Source: Solimonas sp041659605
GTDB taxonomy: Bacteria > Pseudomonadota > Gammaproteobacteria > Nevskiales > Nevskiaceae
Reading direction: 5' to 3'
Assembly (NCBI GenBank): GCA_041659605.1
Contig: JBAZXW010000006.1
Location: forward strand, 62,001-126,000
DNA: 64,000 nt
How positions within the stretch are numbered: the first letter of the stretch is position 1; every line of letters begins with the position of its first letter. The notes under the pieces were generated by a model, which saw only the letters and a list, made by a program, of their open reading frames with translations, ran no database searches and was not told the DNA's origin. Below, in pieces: positions 16,792 to 24,684 of the stretch. A program made the position numbers and the translations under genes.

Positions 16792-17898
16792 TCAGTCGTA
16801 GCGATAGGGTTCGCCAGTGAGCGTCCCGTCCGGCGCAATCAGGAGCCCCTCCTTGGCACGGAAATACGGAACGCCCTTTCCCGGACACATGACGTCGGAC
16901 CCCGGGCCACAGATGCCATTGCGCAGATGCGCGGGGAGCGAGTCGGGCCACGCGTCGGCGCGCATCGACAGCCACCAGATCGGCATGAAGTAGCTGGTGA
17001 TGAAGATTGTCTGGAACATCCCCATCAATGCGAGGTATCGAATCAGCGTCTTTCGCCGCGCCGACAGCTTCAGGCGTTCGATACCACGCTCGCACAGCAT
17101 CTCGCCACGGTCATTGGTGAAATAGAGGACGCATGCCCACAGAAACGTCGTGAATCCGAACAGCGACGCCTCGTAGATCGGGAACTGGTGCGCGGTCCCG
17201 GGCCAGAAGCTGAGCGAGCGAATTGCCCCTGGATAGGCCCAGACCTGCAGGAATACCGCCGGTATCTCCAACATCAGATCGAAGATCAGCGCACCGAACA
17301 TACCGACTGCCATGAGCTTCCAGAACGCGGTATCGGGGCGGCGGCGCTTCCAGGCGCGCATGACCCAGAAGATCGCCAGGATCTGAAACAGTATCAGCGT
17401 GGTGTAGACCCCACCCTGAAAAAGGGGCTCAGGAACCAGGTTGATATTCGGCCCCACCGCGCCCGGAACCTGGGCACTCCAGTTCCCCAGGTTGACAAAG
17501 ATTGAGCTGAAGACCCCGTTGGGAACGATATAGTTGATGAGCGGATCCTGAAACCACAGCAACGGCATGGTCAATACCACCAGGCCAGTCGTCGACAGTT
17601 TTCCAGTCCGTCGTTTGGGCAGATACACCGCAAAATAGAAAACGGCACAGACGGCGCACGCGAAAACGAATTCCAGAATCCTGAAGAGCGATACGCGCCA
17701 CTGCTCACTTTCGGCGAGGACGGGAACCGTCGGGGTGGCCTGGCCGCTAACGATCCACAACGTAATCGAGTAGGCGATCAGCGCCAGCCAGCCGACTCCG
17801 ACCCAAGCCCATGCCGATGCGGCAATGGGGCCGTCGGCCGTGATCGCCGGCGCCCGCGCTCGGCTCGGGGCCGGCTCCACAGCGTGATTCGATCTCAT
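16792..17898 (-). CDS. AveC-like multi-pass membrane protein
   Basis: 368 residues with about seven hydrophobic segments (for example WAWVGVGWLALIAYSITLW and TLILFQILAIFWVM). It looks like the spirocyclase AveC-like family: WFQDPLINYIVPNGVFSS, the GNW and VPGAVGPN segments, VPEPLFQGGVYT and the end YFRAKEGLLIAPDGTLTGEPY. AveC acts in avermectin spiroketal formation in Streptomyces; relatives in Proteobacteria have no known function. The start at 17898 has GGGAG 7 nt upstream and is preferred over an ATG 8 codons earlier. It is the first gene of a unit with the AraC regulator and diverges from the efflux genes. The family call is from memory of motifs. Confidence 0.7.
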   Translation of the reverse strand: MRSNHAVEPAPSRARAPAITADGPIAASAWAWVGVGWLALIAYSITLWIVSGQATPTVPVLAESEQWRVSLFRILEFVFACAVCAVFYFAVYLPKRRTGKLSTTGLVVLTMPLLWFQDPLINYIVPNGVFSSIFVNLGNWSAQVPGAVGPNINLVPEPLFQGGVYTTLILFQILAIFWVMRAWKRRRPDTAFWKLMAVGMFGALIFDLMLEIPAVFLQVWAYPGAIRSLSFWPGTAHQFPIYEASLFGFTTFLWACVLYFTNDRGEMLCERGIERLKLSARRKTLIRYLALMGMFQTIFITSYFMPIWWLSMRADAWPDSLPAHLRNGICGPGSDVMCPGKGVPYFRAKEGLLIAPDGTLTGEPYRYD

Positions 17899-18039
17899 TG
17901 CACGTCTCCCCGCACCTGGCACCGGTGCTCACCGGTCGCCGCTATCGGCCGTCTCTTGCTCCGCGCTCCGCTCATCCGGGCCGCTTCAGCTTCCGGATCC
18001 GCTCCGCCATGCTATGTTGTTCCACGTCGCATAATATTG

Positions 18040-18051
18040 TACCACTCGGTA
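18040..18051. promoter_or_regulatory. candidate operator TACC-N4-GGTA, site E
   Basis: The bases read TACCACTCGGTA. The site lies between the divergent AveC-like gene (start about 147 bp away) and the efflux adaptor gene (start about 130 bp away). A minus-strand TATTAT lies at 18031-18036, and a plus-strand TTGTAC-N17-TCTAAT at 18037-18065 covers the site, so both directions could be controlled here. Confidence 0.6.
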
Positions 18052-18175
18052 TTTCCGTGTCTAATTGTCGCGTGGACAGGCCAGTAGTCGCGCCGCGTGG
18101 CGCGGGTCGAGCATGCGAATGTTCTTGGGAGAGGTCTTCCCCTGCCGACCCACACGGGACTCCAAGGGAGGAGAA

Positions 18176-19219
18176 ATGATCTCGCCGTATCGCATGCTCA
18201 CCGCTTTCGCTGTCGCAATCCCTGTCATCGCCTGTACGCGGGTCGAGCCTCCTCCTCCACTGCCACGCCCAGTGGATGTGGTGTCCGTTGGAGCCGAAGA
18301 TCACGACGGATTCATTGAACTCAGCGGCACTGTCGAAGCGCGCCATCAGGTTCCGCTTGGCTTCCGCGTTAGCGGCAAGGTCATTCGACGCCTGGTCGAC
18401 ATCGGGAGTGCAGTGGCGGCCGGTGATCCTCTGGCGCTGCTCGACACGTCCGATCTCGATCTGGAGGCGGCGCGCGCCGAAGCGCAACGCAGCCTCGCTG
18501 CCGCTGAACTGAATCGCTTCCGCCAACTGCACGAAAGCCACGTGGTCAGCCTCGCCGCGGTGGAGGACAAGGCCGCAGCCTTCAAGGCGGCAGACGCACA
18601 GGCAGCGCTGGCCCGCAACCAGGTGGGGTATGCAAGCCTGCGCGCGGAGGTGCCTGGAATTGTCACCTCTGTCCGTGCCGAACCAGGACAGGTCGTCGCA
18701 CCCGGCGAGCCGGTGTTCGTCCTGGCACGCAGCGGCGAGCGCGAGGTAGCGGTGTCGGTACCGGAGTCCCATATCGGCAGATTCCATATCGGAGACACCG
18801 CGCAGGTGGGCCTGTGGGCCGAGCGCGGGACAGACTATCGGGGGCGATTGCGCGAGCTTTCCGCCGCCGCGGATCCGATTACGCGCACATATGCGGCACG
18901 GGTCACAATCATCGATGCGGACGCGCGGGTGAACCTGGGAATGACCGCGCGTGCGCGCTTCCAGCAGAAATCCGAGCCCGCTCTGAGAGTACCACTGTCC
19001 GCGATATTCAGACGCGATGATCGCACCGCGGTCTGGGTCGTGAACGAAGCGGAAATCGTCGACCTTCGACCGGTGACAGTCGATTCGTACACCGACGCCG
19101 GCGCGCTACTTTCTGACGGCTTGATCCCCGGCGAGCGTGTCGTGGTCAGCGGTGTGCACGCGGTGCATCCCGGTGAACACGTCGTCATCGCGTCACCACG
19201 CCGATCAAAGCATCCATGA
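18176..19219 (+). CDS. RND efflux periplasmic adaptor (membrane fusion) lipoprotein
   Basis: 347 residues. The N-terminal signal ends in a lipobox, VIAC with Cys at about residue 19, so the protein is probably a lipoprotein anchored in the inner membrane. The HlyD-like core follows: VEARHQVPLGFRVSGKV, a short helical hairpin (AAELNRFRQLHESHVVSLAAVEDK), YASLRAEVPGIVTSV and beta-barrel strands up to LIPGERVVVSGVHAV. The start at 18176 has a strong GGAGGAG. Its stop overlaps the RND permease start (ATGA). No outer-membrane partner is encoded nearby. Confidence 0.92.
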   Translation: MISPYRMLTAFAVAIPVIACTRVEPPPPLPRPVDVVSVGAEDHDGFIELSGTVEARHQVPLGFRVSGKVIRRLVDIGSAVAAGDPLALLDTSDLDLEAARAEAQRSLAAAELNRFRQLHESHVVSLAAVEDKAAAFKAADAQAALARNQVGYASLRAEVPGIVTSVRAEPGQVVAPGEPVFVLARSGEREVAVSVPESHIGRFHIGDTAQVGLWAERGTDYRGRLRELSAAADPITRTYAARVTIIDADARVNLGMTARARFQQKSEPALRVPLSAIFRRDDRTAVWVVNEAEIVDLRPVTVDSYTDAGALLSDGLIPGERVVVSGVHAVHPGEHVVIASPRRSKHP

Positions 19220-22200
19220 AGGGGCCGAATCTGTCCGGATGGGCAATCGCTCATCCGCAACTGGTGCTGTACGCGATACTGGTACTGACCATTGCCGGCA
19301 CCATCTCGTACTTCAGGCTCGGGCGCGACGAGGATCCGGACTTCTCGTTCAAGGTGATGGTCGTGCGCACCCTGTGGCCAGGCGCCACCGCTGAACAGGT
19401 CGCCGAGCAGCTGACCGATCGCATCGAACGCGGACTGCAGTCTTTACCCAACCTCAACTACCTGCGCTCGATGTCGAGCGCGGGTGAGTCGATCGTGTTC
19501 ATCCACCTGAATGACACGACTGCCCGCGCTGAAATGGCACGTACCTGGCTCATCGCCCGCAACAAGCTGACAGATGTGCGGCCACAGTTGCCCGACGGCG
19601 TGCAGGGCCCGTTTGCGGACGACGAGTTTGCCGATGTCTACGTCAACGTCTACGCGCTGACGAGCGACGGCGCGGACCTCGCCGAGCTGCGACGGCGCGC
19701 GGACACGATGGCGAAAATCCTGCGCCGGCTACCCGACGTCAAGCGCGTCGACTTGTTCGGCGCCCAGGATGAAAAGGTATATGTCGATCTGGCGCCGCGA
19801 CGTTTTGCCGAGCTCGGCATCGGCGTGGATGCTGTGATCAATAGCCTGCAACAGCAGAACCAGATTGCCCCATCAGGCACGATCGACACCGGCGACGATC
19901 GTTTCGCAGTTCGTGTCTCCGGCCCGTTCGACGTCGTATCGCAGATCCGTGACGCACCCGTGCACGCCGGCGGTCGCGCGCTGCGCGTGGGTGACTTGGC
20001 GGAAGTATCACGAGGTCTCGCCGATCCACCGGCGGCGCGAATGCGGGTCGATGGCAAGTATGCGATTGGCGTCGGCGTTGTGATGACGCGCGGCGGCAAT
20101 GTCATCCAGCTCGGCAAACGGCTCGGCGACGCAATCAACAGCATCGAGACAGAGTTGCCCCGCGGCATCGATGTGCACGTCGTCTCCGATCAGCCGACAC
20201 GCGTGATGACCTCGCTTCACCTGTTCATGAAGACCTTGTTTGAGGCGATCCTGATCGTTATGGCGGTTTCGTTCTTCACGCTGGGACTGCGCACCGGAAT
20301 TGTGGTTGCGCTGTCCGTTCCGCTGGTCCTTGCCATCACATTCCTGGTCATGGACCTCTTCGGCCTTACCCTCAACCGCATGTCGTTTGGTGCCCTGGTG
20401 ATTTCGTTGGGATTGCTGGTCGATGACGCGATCATTGCAGTTGAGATGATGTTGGTAAAGCTCGAGCAGGGATGGGACAAGGTCAAGGCCGCCACCTTTG
20501 CCTACTCGACAACGGCGTTCCCGATGCTCACCGGCACACTCGTGACTGCCGCGGCGTTCATGCCGGCGGGGCTCTCGAAGTCACTCGGGGCCGAATACAC
20601 CTTTGATCTCTTTGGCGTAACCGCGATCGCGCTGCTGGCTTCGTGGGTCGTCGCAGTCGTGTTCACACCATTCATCGGATATCACGTTCTCGACGCGAAG
20701 AAGCTGCGATCGAAGGCCCTCGAACGCGACCATGGTGACGTCTACGACTCGCCGTTCTATCGCCGTCTGCGTGCGGTCGTTCGCTGGTGCCTCGATCACC
20801 GCTGGAGTGTCATGGGCATCACCGCAAGTGCACTGGGCTTTGCGGTGGTGATCATTCTGGTTTTCGTCCAACAACAGCTGTTTCCGGTCAACGGCAGGCC
20901 GGAGCTGATGGTGAACTTCTGGCTACCCGACGGCAGTTCGGTCAAGCAGATGGAAGAGTACGTGCACAAGTTCGAGGCCGTGCTCGACGCCGAGCCGGAC
21001 GTCGCGAGCCATGTCTCCTATGTGGGTGGCGGCTCGCCACGGTGGTTCTTCTCCATCGATCGGCAGTTCGATAGCCCCAACTTTGCCGAATTCGTTGTCA
21101 CAGCGCGAGAGGCAGACAACCGACTGGCACTGATCGAGCGACTTCGTCGCCTCCTCGACGCGCCGGACAGCGGCTTTGCGGCCGTCCGGTCCCGCGTGTT
21201 TTCGCTGGTCGACGGACCACCGCTGGGCTATCCGGTGCAGATCCGGGTCATCGGCGATGATCTGATGCAGCTCCGTCAACTGGCCCGCGGCGTGGCGGAC
21301 ATCGTTCGCGACAATCCACATACAACCGATGTTCACCTCGATGTCGACCACCAAGTCAAGGCGCTGCACCTCGAAATTGATCAGGATCGCGCGCGTGCAC
21401 TGGGCGTTTCCACATACCTGCTTGCCGGAAACCTGCAGACCTGGCTCAACGGCACGCCGGTAACGCGCTTCCGTGAAGGCGACCAGCTGATCGACGTTGT
21501 TCTGCGTGGCGACGCCGAGGAACGCAACCGCCTCGACCGACTGGGCACCCTGCCGATCACGACGGGCAACACCTCGACCGTTCCACTGGCGCAACTCGCG
21601 CGGATCGAACCGGCGATGGAGGAGGGCACTATCTGGCGGCGTAATCGCCTGCCGGTCATCACCGTGCGCTCGGAGATCAGCGATGGGACGGAGTCGCCGA
21701 CGCTGGGCAACGAAGTCTGGAACCAGCTTGCGAAGTTCCGTTCGCAACTCCCTGCCGGGTATCGACTCGAGTTGGGTGGCGCTGCATCCGATCAGAAAGA
21801 TCAGATGTACCCTATCGCTGCGATGTTGCCGCAGGTGGCTTTGCTCATCATTTCATTGCTGATGCTGCAGTTGCAGAGCATGAGCCGCACGATGCTGGTC
21901 GTGCTGACCGCGCCGCTGGGCATCATCGGTGTCGGCCTCGCCCTCGCGGTGTTTCAAAAGCCTTTCAACTTCATTGCCTTCGTCGGTGTCATCGCGATGG
22001 CAGGCATGATTATGCGCAACTCGGTGATCCTGGTGGAGCAGATCCGGCAGGACGTGGACGCGGGGCATGCGGTCTATGACGCCATCGTCAATTCAACCGT
22101 GCGCCGCTTCCGACCCATCGTGCTCACTGCCGCCGCGGCGGTGCTGGCGATGATTCCATTGCTGCGACAGCTGTTCTGGGGGCCGATGGCGGTGTCCATA

Positions 22201-22305
22201 ATGGGGGGCCTGATAGTAGCCACTGCTTTGACCTGTCTCTTCCTTCCTGCGCTTTACTCTGCTTGGTATCGGGTTCCACCCGCCAACGGCATACCGGCCA
22301 GATGA
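19216..22305 (+). CDS. RND-family efflux permease (HAE1/AcrB-like)
   Basis: 1029 residues, the full length of the family, with 12 predicted membrane helices and two large periplasmic loops. The proton-relay aspartates are in LGLLVDDAIIAVEMM (about residue 400). PGATAEQVAEQLTDRIERGL is the usual N-terminal porter-domain segment, and a second TM block runs from VALLIISLLMLQLQSM to the end. It is translationally coupled to the upstream adaptor. In this island it probably exports a toxic intermediate or the substrate itself. It is not closely similar to the two permeases at 56-63 kb. Confidence 0.94.
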   Translation: MKGPNLSGWAIAHPQLVLYAILVLTIAGTISYFRLGRDEDPDFSFKVMVVRTLWPGATAEQVAEQLTDRIERGLQSLPNLNYLRSMSSAGESIVFIHLNDTTARAEMARTWLIARNKLTDVRPQLPDGVQGPFADDEFADVYVNVYALTSDGADLAELRRRADTMAKILRRLPDVKRVDLFGAQDEKVYVDLAPRRFAELGIGVDAVINSLQQQNQIAPSGTIDTGDDRFAVRVSGPFDVVSQIRDAPVHAGGRALRVGDLAEVSRGLADPPAARMRVDGKYAIGVGVVMTRGGNVIQLGKRLGDAINSIETELPRGIDVHVVSDQPTRVMTSLHLFMKTLFEAILIVMAVSFFTLGLRTGIVVALSVPLVLAITFLVMDLFGLTLNRMSFGALVISLGLLVDDAIIAVEMMLVKLEQGWDKVKAATFAYSTTAFPMLTGTLVTAAAFMPAGLSKSLGAEYTFDLFGVTAIALLASWVVAVVFTPFIGYHVLDAKKLRSKALERDHGDVYDSPFYRRLRAVVRWCLDHRWSVMGITASALGFAVVIILVFVQQQLFPVNGRPELMVNFWLPDGSSVKQMEEYVHKFEAVLDAEPDVASHVSYVGGGSPRWFFSIDRQFDSPNFAEFVVTAREADNRLALIERLRRLLDAPDSGFAAVRSRVFSLVDGPPLGYPVQIRVIGDDLMQLRQLARGVADIVRDNPHTTDVHLDVDHQVKALHLEIDQDRARALGVSTYLLAGNLQTWLNGTPVTRFREGDQLIDVVLRGDAEERNRLDRLGTLPITTGNTSTVPLAQLARIEPAMEEGTIWRRNRLPVITVRSEISDGTESPTLGNEVWNQLAKFRSQLPAGYRLELGGAASDQKDQMYPIAAMLPQVALLIISLLMLQLQSMSRTMLVVLTAPLGIIGVGLALAVFQKPFNFIAFVGVIAMAGMIMRNSVILVEQIRQDVDAGHAVYDAIVNSTVRRFRPIVLTAAAAVLAMIPLLRQLFWGPMAVSIMGGLIVATALTCLFLPALYSAWYRVPPANGIPAR

Positions 22306-22708
22306 CGTACAAGTAACGCCCCGCGCGGATCGCCGAGGATCACGCGGGTATCGCTCAGGCGGGGATCGGTCTTGCGGTGTTGCTCATCCAGAATTGACCA
22401 GTATGCTCGTCGACTAAGTGACCAGTTGCGGCCTTGAATCTGCCGAGATAATCAGGAGCTTGGCTTCATTGAGGCTGATCAAAGGCAGGTAAGCGGACAA
22501 GGAGCGAACTGGTCAATTCCAGATCGGCGTCAACAGTCCCTACGGCAAATCACATGGGCACAGCTTGGGCATTCCGTGGGCATTTCCGTCCAAATCGCGA
22601 CCAGTGCCCAAAATCGAGCAACACTCAAAATGGCTTCTGCCTCCGGCCACCAAAAACCAAAAGAGCACGGCCGAGACAATGCCCGGCCAAGCTCTAAACT
22701 GTTGATTT
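22306..22708. other. intergenic stretch at the island's right side with an inverted repeat
   Basis: No convincing gene is seen in these ~400 bp. A perfect 12-bp inverted repeat, GAATTGACCAGT (22392-22403) and its complement (22508-22519), encloses 104 bp; another GACCAGTT lies at about 22421. A tRNA terminator follows. The stretch may be the debris of a mobile element end. Confidence 0.4.
22669..22688 (-). terminator. terminator downstream of tRNA-Arg
   Basis: On the minus strand GGCCG pairs with CGGCC over a 10-nt loop, followed by a T-rich run (CTCTTTTGGTTTTTGG). It lies about 20 nt past the CCA end of the tRNA. Confidence 0.5.
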
Positions 22709-22785
22709 TGGTGCGCCCGGAGGGATTCGAACCCCCGACCCTCGGCTTCGGAAGCCGGTACTCTATCCAGCTGAGCTACGGACGC
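22709..22785 (-). tRNA. tRNA-Arg (anticodon CCG)
   Basis: A 77-nt cloverleaf. The acceptor stem GCGTCCG pairs with CGGGCGC including one G-T pair. The D arm reads AGCTCAGCTGGATAGAGT, the anticodon loop TTCCGAA gives CCG, and the T arm GGGTTCGAATCCC is canonical. The discriminator A and the CCA end are encoded. It lies between the accessory island and the core genes, beside a tRNA-Arg remnant. Confidence 0.95.
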
Positions 22786-22811
22786 AAATGAGTGTTGCCC
22801 TACATTCTACA

Positions 22812-22856
22812 GCGCCCTTCGGAAACCAATACTCTATCCAGCTGAGCTACGGGCGC
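22812..22856 (-). pseudogene. tRNA-Arg remnant lacking the variable region and T arm
   Basis: Reading on the minus strand, the sequence starts with GCGCCCGTAGCTCAGCTGG, nearly the same as the neighbouring tRNA-Arg through the anticodon loop (TTTCCGAA). It breaks right after position 39 and resumes as GGGCGC, which pairs with the 5' GCGCCC. About 30 nt of the T-arm side are missing, so it cannot fold as a tRNA. It looks like the scar of a recombination in the anticodon region. Confidence 0.75.
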
Positions 22857-23076
22857 GTTGGTGTCATGAGCCCCGTTGGGGCCTGCGCATGCGGAACCGC
22901 GTGATGCGCAGGGGCGGATTCTACTGGACTGCCCGGCGCTTGTCGTCGCCGAGGATGGCGCCGGCGCCGACCGCAGGTCGGAGATGCGAACGGAAAACCG
23001 CAATGCACGTGCCGCAGCCATGACTTCGGCGGACGCGTGCTCCACACTGCGCGCACTCGGTCCCAAGGGGGAGGAC

Positions 23077-24573
23077 ATGAACGATTTGCACGACCTGCAG
23101 CTGATCCTGCATTCGCGCTTTCCGCTGATCGTCGTCGAGACGCAGGAGGAAGCGCGCCTGCTGGCGCTGCTCGAACGCGCTTGCGGGCAGGAGAGCTGGC
23201 CGCTGCATCAGTGGAGCGTCGCCGACGGGCTGCGCGGGCGTGGCGGCAGCGCGGTTGACGGGCCGCATACCGGCGACACGCGCGCACTGGGCGATGCGCT
23301 GCGTCAGATCGAAGCCTCGCTGTCGGTCGGCGTGTACGTGCTGTGCGACGCGCATCCCTACCTGGAAGACCCGGCGCTGCAGCGACGCGTCAAGCAGATC
23401 GCACTCGCGCATCCGCAGCGCGCGCGCACGCTGGTGTTCGTGGGCCACCGCGTCGAATTGCCGCCCGAGCTGCAGCGCTTCAGCGCACGCTTCGAGCTGT
23501 CCCTTCCCGACAGCCGCCAGCTGCTGGAGCTGTTGCGCGACGAGGTGCGCCAGTACGAGTCCGAGCCCCGCGTGGACAGCAAGCTGCGCGGCGATGCCGA
23601 AGCCGCACAGATGCTGTTGCAGCATCTTGCCGGCCTGCCGCTCGAAGACGCGCGCCGTCTGATCCGCCAGGCGATCCGGGACGACGGGGCACTGACCCGC
23701 GCCGATCTGGCGCGGGTGCTCAAGCTCAAGCACGAGGCACTGGGCCAGGACGGACTGCTCGAACTGGAGCTGGACTGCGCCAGCTTTGCAGATGTCGCCG
23801 GACTCGATGCTTTCAAGCACTGGCTCGATCGCCGTCGCCCGGCCTTCCGCGGCGAACTGGCGCAGCTCGATCCGCCGCGCGGCGTGCTGCTGCTGGGCGT
23901 GCAGGGCGCGGGCAAGAGCCTGGCGTGCAAGGCGATCGCCGGCAGCTGGCAGCTGCCGCTGCTGCGCATGGATTTCGGCGCGCTGTACAGCAAGTGGAGC
24001 GGCGAGAGCGAACGCAATCTGCGTGAGGCGCTCAAGCTCGCCGAGCGGCTCGCACCCTGCGTGCTGTGGATGGACGAGATCGAGAAAGGCATCTCCACCG
24101 CATCCGATACCACCGACGGCGGCGTGTCGCGCCGGCTGTTGGGCGCGCTGCTGACCTGGATGAGCGAGCGCAAGACCCGGGTGTTCATCGCCGCCACGGC
24201 CAACGACGTGCAGTGCCTGCCGCCGGAACTGCTGCGCAAGGGCCGCTTCGACGAAATCTTCTTTGTCGACCTGCCCGCCGCAGCGGCGCGTACCGAAATC
24301 TTCCGCATCCATCTGCAATCCCGGAAGCAGACACCGGAGTCTTTCGACCTCGCCGCGCTCTCGGCGGCAAGCGACGGCTATTCCGGCGCCGAGATCGAGC
24401 AGGCCATCGTCGGCGGCCTGTACGAGGCGGCGGCACGCAAGATGCCGCTGGACACGGCGACCTTGCTCGAAGAACTGGCGCGCACGCGGCCGCTGTCGGT
24501 GGTCATGGCCGAGCCGGTCGCGGCACTGCGTGCGTGGGCGCAGGGACGTACGGTGCCCGCGGAGTGCCCGTAG
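23077..24573 (+). CDS. Ycf46-like AAA+ ATPase
   Basis: 498 residues. A non-catalytic N-terminal half (about 1-230) is followed by one AAA module: Walker A GVQGAGKS (274-281), Walker B VLWMDE (329-334), sensor-1 region VFIAATAND and the GRFDEIFFVDLP arginine-finger region, then a C-terminal lid. No protease or zinc site is present, so this is not FtsH. The architecture fits the Ycf46 group, whose cyanobacterial member is linked to CO2-uptake regulation; the bacterial role is unclear. The start at 23077 has GGGGGAGG immediately upstream; the frame is open further 5', but that part has no ribosome site. It is a single gene. Confidence 0.82.
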   Translation: MNDLHDLQLILHSRFPLIVVETQEEARLLALLERACGQESWPLHQWSVADGLRGRGGSAVDGPHTGDTRALGDALRQIEASLSVGVYVLCDAHPYLEDPALQRRVKQIALAHPQRARTLVFVGHRVELPPELQRFSARFELSLPDSRQLLELLRDEVRQYESEPRVDSKLRGDAEAAQMLLQHLAGLPLEDARRLIRQAIRDDGALTRADLARVLKLKHEALGQDGLLELELDCASFADVAGLDAFKHWLDRRRPAFRGELAQLDPPRGVLLLGVQGAGKSLACKAIAGSWQLPLLRMDFGALYSKWSGESERNLREALKLAERLAPCVLWMDEIEKGISTASDTTDGGVSRRLLGALLTWMSERKTRVFIAATANDVQCLPPELLRKGRFDEIFFVDLPAAAARTEIFRIHLQSRKQTPESFDLAALSAASDGYSGAEIEQAIVGGLYEAAARKMPLDTATLLEELARTRPLSVVMAEPVAALRAWAQGRTVPAECP

Positions 24574-24684
24574 AGTGATGTCCGGCCGGATGTCGATACA
24601 TTCGGACGATGGATTTGAGCGGCCATCGGGGTATGCTGCGCGGCGCATCAGCTTTCCAGTCCCCCCGCAAGCAACGGTCCGACC

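Noticed and set aside
22306..22400. Possible gene fragment reading minus from 22400 into the end of the RND gene
   Set aside because: A short open frame exists, but it shows no family motif and overlaps the permease end.
22576..22791. Plus-strand ORF with the C-terminus RPEGFEPPTLGFGSRYS
   Set aside because: It is the well-known artefact of translating the complement of a tRNA gene; the tRNA-Arg at 22709-22785 explains it.
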